NCBI RefSeq assembly: GCF_900186975.1
Contig: NZ_LT906441.1
Coordinates: 1,984,001 to 2,048,000, forward strand
DNA: 64,000 nt
Source: Cutibacterium granulosum
GTDB taxonomy: Bacteria; Actinomycetota; Actinomycetes; Propionibacteriales; Propionibacteriaceae
Reading direction: 5' to 3'
The notes beneath the pieces were generated by a model that had not been told where the DNA came from, searched no databases, and saw nothing but the letters and a program-made list of their open reading frames with translations. Both the position numbers and the translations under genes were made by a program. How positions within the stretch are numbered: the stretch's first letter is position 1; every line of letters starts with the position of its first letter. Shown here one piece after another: positions 1 to 9,000 of the stretch.

Positions 1-656
1 GCGGGGCCAACGCCAGTTCGACTGCCGCTCGATGTCGCACACTGAGCGCTGGAAGCTCGTCGATGTCGAACCAGCGCACCTGGCTCGACTCGTCGTCTCC
101 CACCCGTGCCTGCCCGTCGACCCAACGACAGGAGAACACATGGTTGAGGAACTGACACTGGTCCCCGTTGGGATAGGTGAGGGGATCGTCAACGTCCACG
201 GCCAGGTACCGATCGACGACGACGTGCACCTGGGCCTCCTCCAGGGCTTCCCGCACGATGGTGTGATCCGGCCGCTCCCCCGGCTCGACGATGCCGCACA
301 CCGGCGTCCATGCTCCCGAATCGGCCCGCCGTACCAGCAGGATCTGCAGCGACGTACTCCCCCCGCTCCTCCTGCTCTGCCCACACAACTCCTGGCTGCG
401 CGGCCCGATCCGAGTCATTCAACACTTCGCGGTCTGGCTCGTCCGACATGACGCATCCCGAAACCCCCGAACTGCTGCCTCCGTCATCTGATGCGACACG
501 ACCTAGGACGTTTCCCCCGGTGTGGGCCGGGCAGCTCCCCATGTCGTACGACTCGTCCTGCACGTCGCGCCAGATCACTCCGGTCGCACCGATCAGCCAC
601 AGCGGGTCGTGTCCGATCTGCTGGCGAAGGTCAAGGATGAACTGCGGCGTGGGCAC
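1..656 (-). pseudogene. NUDIX hydrolase, frameshifted, 3' end outside window
   Basis: Read leftwards from a GTG at 656, the product opens MPTPQFILDLRQQIGHDPLW, a start I associate with actinobacterial NUDIX hydrolases (from memory). The catalytic half, with LLVRRADSGAWTPVCG and a NUDIX box (GIVEPGE ... REALEEAQ), lies in a different frame from about 350 downwards. Frames are rejoined if the six-C run at 359-364 is one base shorter, so a single-base homopolymer indel splits the gene. The final Gly of the NUDIX box is Ala. About 70 residues sit between the N-terminal block and the NUDIX fold, longer than usual, so part of the middle may be an insertion. NUDIX enzymes hydrolyse nucleoside diphosphate derivatives; the substrate cannot be told. 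It could be a real pseudogene, a phase-variable gene or a sequencing error. Confidence 0.75.
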
Positions 657-662
657 GGTCTC

Positions 663-668
663 ACTTTA
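663..668 (-). promoter_or_regulatory. -10 element of the NUDIX gene (TAAAGT)
   Basis: TAAAGT lies six bases before the GTG start and there is no Shine-Dalgarno between them, so transcription probably starts at or next to the start codon. Confidence 0.45.
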
Positions 669-747
669 GGACAGCTCGTCGCCCCCGCCTGGATATTGCC
701 AATACACTGGGGGCACAACCTCACTGCTCAAGGAATGGGAGGATCTG

Positions 748-2523
748 GTGACGAAAGTCATTCGACGCGTCCTCATCGCGAACCGTGGCGAGATCGCCGT
801 GCGAATCATCCGCGCCGCACGTGACGCCGGGAAGACCAGCATCGCCGTCTATGCCGACTCCGATGCCGACAATCTCTTCGTGAAGCTGGCCGACGAGGCC
901 TACGCCCTCAACGGCACCACTCCGGCCCAGACGTATCTTGACGTCGACAAGATCCTCACCGTGGCCAAGCAGGCCGAGGTGGACGCCATCCATCCCGGCT
1001 ACGGATTCCTCTCCGAGAACGCCGACTTCGCACAGGCCGTCATCGATGCGGGTCTCATCTGGATCGGGCCGCCACCCGAGGCGATCCGCAAGCTCGGTGA
1101 CAAGGTCCAAGCCCGACACATCGCCCAGAAGGTCGGGGCACCACTGGTCCCCGGCACCGCCGACCCGGTGGACAGCGCCGACGAGGTCGTCGAGTTCGCT
1201 CGCACCCACGGCCTGCCCATCGCCATCAAGGCAGCCTTCGGCGGCGGCGGACGTGGCCTCAAGGTGGCCCGCGAGATGGACGAGGTGGCCGATCTCTACG
1301 AGTCGGCGGTGCGCGAGGCCGTGACCGCGTTCGGACGCGGCGAATGCTTCGTGGAGCGCTATCTGGATCGTCCTCGTCACGTGGAGACCCAGTGCCTCGC
1401 CGACCAGTACGGCACCGTGCAGATCATCTCGACCCGGGACTGCTCCCTGCAGCGTCGCCACCAGAAACTCGTCGAGGAGGCACCGGCGCCATTCCTCAGC
1501 CAGGAGCAGCAGGAACGTCTCTACCAGTCCTCCAAGGACATCCTCAAGGAGGCCGGATACGTCGGGGCCGGCACCTGCGAGTTCCTCGTCGGCCAGGACG
1601 GCGTCATCAGCTTTCTGGAGGTCAACACCCGTCTGCAGGTGGAGCACCCGGTCTCCGAGGAGGTCTCCGGGGTGGACCTCGTCCAGGAGATGTTCCGGGT
1701 CGCCGAGGGCGAGCGCCTGAAAGACCACGACCCAGCGCTTCGTGGGCACTCCTTCGAGTTTCGCGTCAACGCCGAGGATCCCGGACGCGGCTTCATGCCC
1801 GGCCCCGGCACCCTCACCGTGTGGCGTCCACCGACCGGCCCCGGAGTGCGTGTTGACGAGGGGTACCACTCCGGCATGACGGTTCCGGGGGCCTTCGACT
1901 CGCTCATCGGCAAGCTCATCATCACCGGTGCCACCCGCAAGCAGGCCCTGCAGCGGGCCCGGCGTGCCCTGGACGAGATGGAGATCGAGGGGATGCCCAG
2001 CGTCATCCCATTCGCTCGCGTGGTCGTGCGCGATCCCGCCTTCACTGCCGAGGACGGTCATTTCGGCGTCTTCACCGACTGGATCGAGTCGGAGTTCTCC
2101 GGTGAGATCGAGCCCTACGTGGGTGAGCTCGGCAATCCCGAGGAGACCGACCCGCCGCGCGACGTCGTCGTCGAGGTCAACGGCAAGCGCGTCGAGGTGC
2201 GGATACCTGCCTCCCTGCAGGCCCCCCGCCCCGGGGCGACAAGTCGCTCCAAGCGCCCCACCCGCCGTTCGCGTGGCGGTCACCGGCCGGCGCCTCCCTC
2301 GGGCAACACCCTGGCCAGCCCCATGCAGGGCACCATCGTCAAGGTGGGTGTCGTGGAGGGCGAGCAGGTGAACGAGGGTGACCAGGTTGCCGTGCTGGAG
2401 GCCATGAAGATGGAGCAGCCGCTGGTGGCTCATCGCTCTGGTGTGGTGCGCAACCTCATTGCCGAGCCCGGTGCCACGGTCGCCTCGGGTGAGGTCATCT
2501 GCGAAATCGTCGACGCCGACTGA
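748..2523 (+). CDS. accA3: Acetyl/propionyl-CoA carboxylase alpha subunit (biotin carboxylase + BCCP)
   Basis: This 591-residue protein carries the ATP-dependent biotin carboxylase and its biotin carrier domain in one chain. The biotin carboxylase N domain begins at the start ([13 protein letters not shown]), followed by ATP-grasp with the glycine-rich FGGGGRGLK loop and the catalytic [12 protein letters not shown] segment, then the BC C-terminal domain. A basic, Pro/Arg-rich linker (about 490-520) leads to the carrier domain with EAMKMEQ, where Lys554 should be biotinylated. Size and order match actinobacterial AccA3/BccA proteins, which pair with separate carboxyltransferase beta subunits (none in the window). 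The GTG at 748 has GGGAGGA a few bases upstream. It carboxylates acetyl- or propionyl-CoA for fatty acid or C3 metabolism; the exact acyl-CoA preference depends on the partner subunit. Confidence 0.95.
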   Translation: MTKVIRRVLIANRGEIAVRIIRAARDAGKTSIAVYADSDADNLFVKLADEAYALNGTTPAQTYLDVDKILTVAKQAEVDAIHPGYGFLSENADFAQAVIDAGLIWIGPPPEAIRKLGDKVQARHIAQKVGAPLVPGTADPVDSADEVVEFARTHGLPIAIKAAFGGGGRGLKVAREMDEVADLYESAVREAVTAFGRGECFVERYLDRPRHVETQCLADQYGTVQIISTRDCSLQRRHQKLVEEAPAPFLSQEQQERLYQSSKDILKEAGYVGAGTCEFLVGQDGVISFLEVNTRLQVEHPVSEEVSGVDLVQEMFRVAEGERLKDHDPALRGHSFEFRVNAEDPGRGFMPGPGTLTVWRPPTGPGVRVDEGYHSGMTVPGAFDSLIGKLIITGATRKQALQRARRALDEMEIEGMPSVIPFARVVVRDPAFTAEDGHFGVFTDWIESEFSGEIEPYVGELGNPEETDPPRDVVVEVNGKRVEVRIPASLQAPRPGATSRSKRPTRRSRGGHRPAPPSGNTLASPMQGTIVKVGVVEGEQVNEGDQVAVLEAMKMEQPLVAHRSGVVRNLIAEPGATVASGEVICEIVDAD

Positions 2524-2525
2524 TC

Positions 2526-3284
2526 TTGTCACCCGCGATGCTCACAGGCATATTGGACGTCATGATCATCTCGCTCGGTCCGGCGTTGCTCCTCGTCCTC
2601 TTCGTGGTCGGGATGGTGACGACCTTCGCTGCTCTGGCACGCTCCCAGCGTCAGGCCCGCGAGATCGAACGGCAGAACGTCGAGCAGCGTGAGCTGCAGA
2701 TCGGTCGGATCCGTCGCGCCACCGAGGACGACGTCACCGAGTTCGGGGAGGAGCTGCGCAGCCTGGACGCCGATCTGCCGGTTGACGACCTCAGCCCCGA
2801 GGCCACATCGGACTGGTCACACGCCCTGGACTGCTACGACCGGGCCAAGGACCTCCTGTCGCAGGACCATTCCACCCAAGTCGTTCCGTTGGTCACCGAG
2901 GCCCTGCAGGAGGGCCGGCACGCCGTCATGTGTGTACGTGCCCGTGCTGCCGGCGACCCGGTGCCACAACTTCGACCGCCGTGCTTCTTCGATCCCTCCC
3001 ACGGCCCATCGGTGCGTGACGTCATGTGGACCCCGGACGGCGGAGCAGCCCGGGCAGTTCCAGCCTGCGCCGCCGATGCCAGCCGGATCGAACAGGGGCA
3101 GGCACCGTGGATCCGCACCGTAGCGCTCAATGGCAACCAGGTGCCCTACTGGCAGGACGAGGACTACAGCATGTGGGCCAAGGGCTATTTCCACCAGTTC
3201 CGCGACAGCACTGCCGGAGGCATCGCCATGGGAGCGCTGGGCCTGGGGATCCTGGGAGCGATCTTCAACTCCTTCGACGACTGA
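2526..3284 (+). CDS. Membrane-anchored hypothetical protein
   Basis: The product of up to 252 residues has one strong N-terminal membrane segment (IISLGPALLLVLFVVGMVTTF, with flanking residues), then a charged, probably coiled region rich in Glu/Arg/Gln (residues 38-75), and a soluble domain with PCFFDPSHGPS, a Trp-rich QVPYWQDEDYSMWAKGY patch and a small Gly/Ala hydrophobic tail (MGALGLGILGAIF) that may touch the membrane. I do not recognise the family with confidence. The TTG at 2526 starts two bases after the carboxylase stop; ATGs at 2538 and 2562 are alternatives, and none has a clear ribosome site, which suggests translational coupling. The layout suggests an envelope protein with a cytoplasmic or extracytoplasmic domain, but no function can be assigned. 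Confidence 0.75.
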   Translation: MSPAMLTGILDVMIISLGPALLLVLFVVGMVTTFAALARSQRQAREIERQNVEQRELQIGRIRRATEDDVTEFGEELRSLDADLPVDDLSPEATSDWSHALDCYDRAKDLLSQDHSTQVVPLVTEALQEGRHAVMCVRARAAGDPVPQLRPPCFFDPSHGPSVRDVMWTPDGGAARAVPACAADASRIEQGQAPWIRTVALNGNQVPYWQDEDYSMWAKGYFHQFRDSTAGGIAMGALGLGILGAIFNSFDD

Positions 3285-3345
3285 CACCCCTCGACCACAG
3301 ATGACCGTCCCACCCATGACCACCAGCACCCAATGGAGTATCCCC

Positions 3346-4155
3346 ATGCATCATGACTTCTCCGACCCGACGGCGACGGCCGAGCTGGCCGCACGGACCA
3401 TTCGGGAGCGTCTCGGTATCGACAGAGCAGACATCGGTCTGGTCCTGGGTTCTGGCTGGTCCGCCGGCGCCGACCACCTCGGTGAGATCATCGGCTCGCT
3501 GTCGCTGACCGAGATTCCCGGGTTCAGCGCCCCGGTCGTCACCGGTCATGGCGGTGATCTGCTGGCCATCCGGGTGTCGACCGGCAGGATCGCCGTCGTC
3601 CTCACCGGCCGCACCCACCTCTACGAGGGGCGTGGGGTGGAGCCGGTCGTGCACGGGGTGCGTACCGTGGCTGCGCTGGGCGCGGGAACCATGGTGCTCA
3701 CCAACGGCTGTGGTGGGCTCAACCCGAGTTGGGAGCCCGGAACCGTCGTCGCCATCCGCGACCACATCAACCTCACCGGCGCCACACCTCTGCGTGGTGC
3801 CACCTTCATCGACATGACGACGACGTGGACGCCCGAACTCGTGCAGAAGGTGCAGCAGATCGACACGTCGATCCCCACCGGCGTCTACGCCCAGTTCCAC
3901 GGTCCCAGCTACGAAACTCCCGCCGAGGTGCGGATGGCAGGAATCATCGGAGCCGATCTCGTCGGTATGTCCACGGCCCTGGAGGCCATTGCTGCCCGTG
4001 AGGCCGGACTGGACCTGCTGGGGTTGTCCCTGGTGACGAACCTGGCTGCCGGGGTGAGCCCAGAGCCACTGGACCACGCCGAGGTCGTCGCCGCCGGACG
4101 AGCCGCTGCCCCACGGCTGGCCACGCTGCTGTCGCGCATCGCGGTCGAACTGTGA
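3346..4155 (+). CDS. punA: Purine nucleoside phosphorylase
   Basis: The 269-residue product has the trimeric purine nucleoside phosphorylase signature set: GLVLGSGW near the N terminus for phosphate binding, GRTHLYEGRG, the TNGCGGLN loop (usually TNAAGG or TNACGG), the HGPSYETPAEVRM block that contacts the nucleoside, and TNLAAGVS. It cleaves purine (deoxy)nucleosides with phosphate to free base and (deoxy)ribose-1-phosphate. The ATG at 3346 is chosen because GGAGT lies eight bases before it; in-frame ATGs at 3301 and 3316 lack one. The following phosphohexomutase begins around its stop codon, so the two are probably co-transcribed. This fits nucleoside salvage, with the mutase possibly handling the sugar phosphate. 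Confidence 0.93.
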   Translation: MHHDFSDPTATAELAARTIRERLGIDRADIGLVLGSGWSAGADHLGEIIGSLSLTEIPGFSAPVVTGHGGDLLAIRVSTGRIAVVLTGRTHLYEGRGVEPVVHGVRTVAALGAGTMVLTNGCGGLNPSWEPGTVVAIRDHINLTGATPLRGATFIDMTTTWTPELVQKVQQIDTSIPTGVYAQFHGPSYETPAEVRMAGIIGADLVGMSTALEAIAAREAGLDLLGLSLVTNLAAGVSPEPLDHAEVVAAGRAAAPRLATLLSRIAVEL

Positions 4156-4187
4156 CCCACCCCATGAACTTCGCGAAAGGTACTGCC

Positions 4188-5849
4188 ATGACGTCTCTGA
4201 CTCCGCAGCGCATCGACGAGGTCACCGCCTGGATCGACCAGGATCCCGACGAGACCACCCGCGCTGAACTCTCCACCCAACTCCGCGCCGCCAAGGATGG
4301 CGATCCGGAGGCCATAGGCCGAATCGAGGCGCAGTTCTCTGGACCACTCACCTTTGGCACGGCTGGGCTGCGTGCCGCCCTGGGGCCGGGGCCCGCCCGG
4401 ATGAATCGTGTCGTCGTGCAGCGCACCGCGGCCGGTTTCGCCGCCTGGCTGCACGCCAACGGCCACACCAACGGTTCGGTCGTGGTTGGCTTCGACGCCC
4501 GGCACAACTCCGACGTCTTCGCCCGCGACACCGCCGAGATCATGGCTGGTGCCGGGTTCCACGTTCTGCTGGCCGACTCGCCCATCCCCACCCCGGTGAC
4601 GGCTTTCGGCATCGGCCATTACGGGGCGGTTGCCGGGGTCATGGTGACGGCCTCGCACAATCCTCCTGCCGACAACGGCTACAAGGTGTACCTAGGTGAC
4701 GGCTCACAGATCGTCCCACCCACCGACTCCCGGATTGCCGAGCAGATCGAGGCGGTCTCCACCCGTCCAGTCGGCGACATCGCCCGCGGTGACGACATCG
4801 AGCTCGTGGGCGACGATCTCATCGGCGCCTACGTCTCACGGGCCGTCGAGCTGGCCAGTACCGTGCCGGACGACGTCACCTGGGTCTACACCGCCATGCA
4901 CGGGGTGGGTACCCGCGTGGTGCGTCGTCTGGTCGAGCAGGCTGAGCTTCCCGAGTTCATCGGGGTGAGTGAGCAGCTGGAGCCCGACCCGGACTTCCCG
5001 ACCGTCTCCTTCCCCAACCCGGAGGAGCCCGAAGCCCTGGACCTGGCCCTGGACCGTGCCCGCTGCCAGGACGCCGACGTGGTCATCGCCTCCGACCCGG
5101 ACGCCGACCGCTGCGCAGCGGCTGCCGTCATCGACGGGCAGTGGCGCATGCTCACCGGCGACGAGCTGGGCACCCTGCTGGGCGACGACGCCCTGCGTCG
5201 CGGGGTGGACGGCGTCTACGCCAATTCCATCGTCTCCTCCACCGCCCTGGCCACCCTGGCATCCGCCGCTGGCAAGCAGCACCGCACGACGCTCACCGGC
5301 TTCAAGTGGATCGGTCGGGTGCCGGGTCTCGCCTTCGGCTACGAGGAGGCCATCGGCTACTGCTGTGATCCGGCCAGGGTGCCCGACAAGGACGGTATCA
5401 CTGCCTTGGCGAGGATTCTGCGACTCGTCGGTGAGCTCAAGGCCAACGGGCAGACGATCAACGACCGACTCGACGAGATCTGGCGTCGGATCGGACTGTT
5501 CCGCACCTCCCAGCTCGCAGTGCGCGTCACCGACATGTCGATCATCTCCGATGCGATGGACACGCTGCGCGCCACCCCACCGGACACCCTGCTCGACGAG
5601 CCGGTGAGCGTGCGCGACCTCCTCGACCCGAACAACGACTCCGGGCTGCCGGAGCAGAACGCCATCGAGCTCTCCGGGGAGCGGGTGCACGTCGTGGCTC
5701 GCCCCTCGGGCACCGAGCCGAAGCTCAAGGTGTACCTGGAGGTGCGCAGCAGCGACACCGACGATCTCGCCGCCGCCAAGACCAGGGTGGACGAGCAGAT
5801 GGTGCGCCTGCGTGCCGAGATGTCAGCAGCCCTGGGGCTGCAGTCCTGA
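4188..5849 (+). CDS. Alpha-D-phosphohexomutase (phosphomannomutase/phosphoglucomutase, or PGM2-type phosphopentomutase)
   Basis: The 553-residue protein has all four domains of the family. VTASHNPP carries the phosphorylated catalytic Ser156, SDPDADR (Asp303, Asp305, Asp307) is the metal-binding loop, GFKWIG and GYEEAIGY form the sugar-binding region, and RPSGTEPKLK near the C terminus is the phosphate-binding loop. It should interconvert 1- and 6-phosphates of a hexose, or 1- and 5-phosphates of a pentose; the long PGM2-like form next to a nucleoside phosphorylase makes phosphopentomutase activity a realistic alternative. The ATG at 4188 is preferred because AAAGG precedes it by eight bases; a GTG at 4152 overlapping the upstream stop is in frame and could be used by coupling. 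Confidence 0.93.
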   Translation: MTSLTPQRIDEVTAWIDQDPDETTRAELSTQLRAAKDGDPEAIGRIEAQFSGPLTFGTAGLRAALGPGPARMNRVVVQRTAAGFAAWLHANGHTNGSVVVGFDARHNSDVFARDTAEIMAGAGFHVLLADSPIPTPVTAFGIGHYGAVAGVMVTASHNPPADNGYKVYLGDGSQIVPPTDSRIAEQIEAVSTRPVGDIARGDDIELVGDDLIGAYVSRAVELASTVPDDVTWVYTAMHGVGTRVVRRLVEQAELPEFIGVSEQLEPDPDFPTVSFPNPEEPEALDLALDRARCQDADVVIASDPDADRCAAAAVIDGQWRMLTGDELGTLLGDDALRRGVDGVYANSIVSSTALATLASAAGKQHRTTLTGFKWIGRVPGLAFGYEEAIGYCCDPARVPDKDGITALARILRLVGELKANGQTINDRLDEIWRRIGLFRTSQLAVRVTDMSIISDAMDTLRATPPDTLLDEPVSVRDLLDPNNDSGLPEQNAIELSGERVHVVARPSGTEPKLKVYLEVRSSDTDDLAAAKTRVDEQMVRLRAEMSAALGLQS

Positions 5850-5888
5850 GGCACGGCATCGACGACGGGGTCCCAAGCAGTCCCCTCG

Positions 5889-5971
5889 CCCTTGGGGCCC
5901 CAAGCCTGTGCGGGCTTGTTGGGTGTTCCGCATTTGACGGCGACCCCTACCCTTGGGGCCCCAAGCCTGTG
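5889..5971. repeat. Two identical 22-bp repeats with palindromic core, 61 bp apart
   Basis: The 22 bases at 5889-5910 recur exactly at 5950-5971. Each contains the 14-bp perfect palindrome CTTGGGGCCCCAAG (5891-5904 and 5952-5965). A weaker relative, GGGGTCCCAAGC, lies just upstream near 5868. They fill the space between the phosphohexomutase stop and the uridine-kinase-like gene. They could be paired operators or hairpins acting as a transcript end; there is no T-run to make a classical terminator. Confidence 0.85.
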
Positions 5972-6095
5972 GCCAGATTCCGTCACCGGGAATCCGCATG
6001 TCATGGATCGTCACCGACCCCGACCCTCGACCGTGCCCACGGGTCGTCAACGGCGATGAGAACACACCCTGCCAGAACCCGATAGGATCCACCTC

Positions 6096-6692
6096 GTGGC
6101 GCGCACCATCATTCTCCTGGCCGGTCCCTCGGGGTCGGGCAAGTCCCGACTCGCCCGTGTCTCCGATCTTCCACAGCTACGGCTCGACGACTTCTATCGC
6201 GACGCCGACTCCCCCGGCTTGCCGCGACGGCACGGCATGATCGACTGGGATGACGTCTCCTCGTGGAATGTGGATGCTGCCGTCACGGTTCTGCACAGCC
6301 TGGCCACCACTGGGCGAGCACGGGTTCCGAGGTACAACCTGTCCACCTCGCAGGCGGAGGGTACGCACGTCGTCGACGTCACCGGCCACCGGGCGATCGT
6401 CGCCGAGGGCATCTTCGCCACCCATCTGCTGCAGCCCTGTCGAGGAGCCGGGTTCACCGTGGTGCCGATCTGGCTGGATCGGCCGCGCAACCTCAACTTC
6501 GCACATCGCCTGTTGCGTGACCTCAAGGAGCACCGCAAACCACCCAAGGTGCTCCTCAGGCGGGGCTGGGCGCTGCGCACAGCCGAGCCGGAGATCCGTG
6601 CCCATGCCATCGCTGCAGGTTTTCGGCCCATGGGCATGGCTGGAGCCGCCCGGCTCGTCGGTCGGATCGTCGCCGACGATGACCGCCCCTGA
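6096..6692 (+). CDS. Uridine kinase-like P-loop NTPase
   Basis: The 198-residue protein opens with a Walker A loop GPSGSGKS (residues 10-17), followed by LDDFYRD, the nucleoside-binding stretch typical of uridine kinases, an IDWDDVSSW block, and an EGIF segment matching the uridine/cytidine kinase family. Later Arg-rich motifs (LLRDLKEHRK) fit the lid. It probably phosphorylates a nucleoside with ATP, consistent with the nucleoside-salvage genes before it, although family members also act on other substrates. The GTG at 6096 has AGGA about nine bases upstream. It is separated from the mutase by the paired palindromic repeats, so it may have its own promoter. Confidence 0.8.
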   Translation: MARTIILLAGPSGSGKSRLARVSDLPQLRLDDFYRDADSPGLPRRHGMIDWDDVSSWNVDAAVTVLHSLATTGRARVPRYNLSTSQAEGTHVVDVTGHRAIVAEGIFATHLLQPCRGAGFTVVPIWLDRPRNLNFAHRLLRDLKEHRKPPKVLLRRGWALRTAEPEIRAHAIAAGFRPMGMAGAARLVGRIVADDDRP

Positions 6693-6888
6693 GACACGAC
6701 GGCCAGCCCTGAGCCACCTTGTGACCGCACCTCAATGGCACCAGTCCATCAAATGGCACCGGTCCCGCCCACGACTGCAGGCACGACCGACACACCACCG
6801 TCAGCAGAGACCAGCACGCGACGACTGCGGGGACTGACACTGCCTGCAGAAGGCTCCTGTCAGCCCTGGCGTGCCGCCGTCGGTCTGC

Positions 6889-7566
6889 CTATTTCGTCGT
6901 AGCGAGCAGCCCGCTGAGCATCTGAACGACTCGGGAGTCATCGGCCAGGGCCGCCTGTCCCTGGGGGACCAGTCCGAGCAGCGGCACCCCACAGACCTCC
7001 TCGAACTCCTCGACGTTGAGTCGGGTGACAAGGTCAGGGTCGTCCGGGTAGATGCCGCCGATGAGCCCCAGCACCGTGATGCCACGGCGCTGGGCGGCCT
7101 CGACGGTGAGCTCGGCGCAGTTGAGCGATCCCAGTCCGGTGGAGGTGACGACGAGGATCGGTGCGCAGAGTTTTGCTGCGAGGTCGGCGATGGTCCACTC
7201 ATCGGCGATACGCACCAGCAGTCCGCCGGCTCCCTCGACGAGCACGAGTTCGCCGGGAGCATCGAGCTCACGGATCCTTCGAACCGTCTCGTCAAGGTCG
7301 AGTTGGGCCATCCCGGCGCGGCGGGCCGAGATGTTGGGTGCCAACGGTTCGGGGTAGCGAGCGAACTCGACGTAGTCGTGCACGGCGTCAGCGCCAAGCA
7401 GCTTCTGGACGGTCGAGAGGTCGCCGCTACCGGCCGGTTCTCCGGTCTGAGCGGGCTTGCACACGGTGACGCGCGCCCCCTGCTCAATGGCGGACCGCGC
7501 GACGGATGCCGTCGTGTACGTCTTGCCGACGTCGGTGTTGGTTCCTGTGATGACGACGATGGCCAT
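6889..7566 (-). CDS. bioD: Dethiobiotin synthetase
   Basis: The 225-residue protein begins MAIVVITGTNTDVGKT, the P-loop of BioD with Lys15, followed by VCKPAQTG, the ARYPEPLAPN substrate segment and VEGAGGLLV, all diagnostic. It closes the ureido ring of 7,8-diaminopelargonate with CO2 and ATP, the next-to-last step of biotin synthesis. The ATG at 7566 is chosen because AGGAAGGA lies before it; the frame stays open further upstream but has no similarity there. It lies 117 bases downstream of bioA on the same strand, and that spacer contains two competing hairpins. Biotin made here would serve enzymes such as the carboxylase subunit at 748. Confidence 0.95.
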   Translation of the reverse strand: MAIVVITGTNTDVGKTYTTASVARSAIEQGARVTVCKPAQTGEPAGSGDLSTVQKLLGADAVHDYVEFARYPEPLAPNISARRAGMAQLDLDETVRRIRELDAPGELVLVEGAGGLLVRIADEWTIADLAAKLCAPILVVTSTGLGSLNCAELTVEAAQRRGITVLGLIGGIYPDDPDLVTRLNVEEFEEVCGVPLLGLVPQGQAALADDSRVVQMLSGLLATTK

Positions 7567-7604
7567 GAGGTGTCCTTCCTGGGATCCAAGTGTTGTGAGG
7601 AGTC

Positions 7605-7633
7605 GGTTCCGAGGGGCCGTTCCGAACGGAACC
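7605..7633 (-). promoter_or_regulatory. Competing hairpins between bioA and bioD
   Basis: GGTTCCG (7605-7611) can pair with CGGAACC (7627-7633), or GTTCCG (7619-7624) can pair with CGGAAC (7627-7632). The two structures share one arm and so exclude each other. This could tune bioD expression within the operon, but nothing else supports it. Confidence 0.3.
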
Positions 7634-7683
7634 CTGATGCGCGTCAACGATGTTCATGGACGAACGATGCTCAGCGCTGGCTC

Positions 7684-9000
7684 TCAGTCATGACCGCCCG
7701 CAGCTCGTGCCGCGGCAGTCATGGCCCCGGTGATGGTGGCGATCTGCTCACTGGTACAGATGTAGGGCGGCATGGCGTAGATGAGCCGCCCGAACGGTCG
7801 CAGCCAGACGCCGTGATCGATGGCGGCCTGGGTGGTGGCCTCCATGTCGACGTCGTGGTCCATCTCGATGACTCCGATGGCTCCACGTACCCGCACGTCG
7901 GCCACATGGGAAACGTCCTTCGCCCCAGCGAGGCCTGTCATGAGCTCGGTCTCGATGCGCGGCACACTCGTGCGCCAGTCACCGTCCTGGATGAGCCCCA
8001 CCGAGGCGTTGGCGACGGCACATGCCAGTGGGTTGCCCATGAAGGTCGGTCCGTGCATGAGCGCCCCTCCCCCGTCGGGGCTGGAGATGGCAGCGGCCAC
8101 CTCGTCGGTGGTGAGCACGGCGGAGAGGGTCATGAATCCACCAGTGAGCGCCTTGCCGACACACATGATGTCGGGGGTGACGCCAGCCGCCTGGGTGGCG
8201 AAAAGGGTGCCGGTGCGTCCAAATCCGGTGGCGATCTCGTCGGCCAGCAGCACAACACCGTGTCGATCGCAGATCTCCCGCAGTCTCGTGACGAGGTGCG
8301 GGTCGTGGACACGCATGCCCCCGGCGCCCTGGACGACCGGCTCGATGACGATGGCGGCGATGGACTCGTCAATGAGACTCTCGAGATGCTCGAGGTAGCG
8401 TGAGCACTCGTCGGCAGAGGTCCCGATCACCGGGGGTGCCGGGGCGAAGACCTGTTCGGTGAGCACTCCGGTCCACAGCGAATGCATGCCTCCCTGGGGG
8501 TCGCACACACTCATCGCCTGGAAGGTGTCACCGTGGTAACCCGAGCGCCAGGTGAGCAGTCGACGTCGTTCCGGGTGCCCGATGCCACGCTGGTACTGCA
8601 GGGCCATCTTGATGGCCACCTCGACGGCGACCGATCCCGAGTCGGCGAAGAACACCTTGGTGAGGGGGTCGTCGGTGATCTCGACCAGTCGGCTGGCCAG
8701 CTCGATGGCCGGACGGTGGGTGAGACCGCCGAACATGACGTGCGGCATCCGATCGATCTGACGGTGCGCGGCAGCAACGAGGGCGGGGTGCCGATGCCCG
8801 TGGCAGGCTGCCCACCACGAACTCATGGCGTCAATGAGCTGGGTCGGCTCGGCGGCCGGGTCGTCATGCATCGTGAGATACACGCCCTCGGCGTCATCGA
8901 CGAGTCGGTGTCGCATGGCGGCCGGCATGGGCCCGTAGGGATGCCAGACGTGATCCTGGTCATACCCGACGAAGTCTTTAACAGTGTTCAATTCACCCAC
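7684..9000 (-). CDS. bioA: Adenosylmethionine-8-amino-7-oxononanoate aminotransferase
   Basis: The 438-residue class III aminotransferase has the BioA substrate region HVWHPYGPM, SWWAACHGHRHP, FFADSGSVAVEVA, the YHGDT motif, LLADEIATGFGRTG and the PLP-binding lysine in VGKALTGG (Lys283). It transfers the amino group from S-adenosylmethionine to 8-amino-7-oxononanoate, giving 7,8-diaminopelargonate, the substrate of BioD encoded next. The GTG at 9000 has no Shine-Dalgarno; a TACCAT hexamer sits eight bases upstream, compatible with a leaderless start. A near-perfect BioQ-type operator lies just inside the reading frame, so biotin-dependent repression is likely. bioB and bioF are not in the window. 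Confidence 0.95.
   Translation of the reverse strand: MGELNTVKDFVGYDQDHVWHPYGPMPAAMRHRLVDDAEGVYLTMHDDPAAEPTQLIDAMSSWWAACHGHRHPALVAAAHRQIDRMPHVMFGGLTHRPAIELASRLVEITDDPLTKVFFADSGSVAVEVAIKMALQYQRGIGHPERRRLLTWRSGYHGDTFQAMSVCDPQGGMHSLWTGVLTEQVFAPAPPVIGTSADECSRYLEHLESLIDESIAAIVIEPVVQGAGGMRVHDPHLVTRLREICDRHGVVLLADEIATGFGRTGTLFATQAAGVTPDIMCVGKALTGGFMTLSAVLTTDEVAAAISSPDGGGALMHGPTFMGNPLACAVANASVGLIQDGDWRTSVPRIETELMTGLAGAKDVSHVADVRVRGAIGVIEMDHDVDMEATTQAAIDHGVWLRPFGRLIYAMPPYICTSEQIATITGAMTAAARAAGGHD
8978..8990 (-). promoter_or_regulatory. BioQ-like operator at the bioA start
   Basis: On the coding strand the 13 bases read TGAACACTGTTAA, one mismatch from the corynebacterial BioQ operator TGAAC-N3-GTTCA (known from that genus). 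They fall 10-22 bases downstream of the start of the bioA frame, where a TetR-type repressor would block a leaderless transcript. No BioQ gene is in the window. Confidence 0.5.

Noticed and set aside
721-2532. 603-codon frame antisense to the carboxylase gene
   Set aside because: It mirrors the real gene in a complementary frame; composition is Asp/Gly/His/Leu-rich with no family motif. The same applies to long antisense frames at 6871-8403, 16650-18515, 28825-30021, 35209-36873 and 41219-43792.
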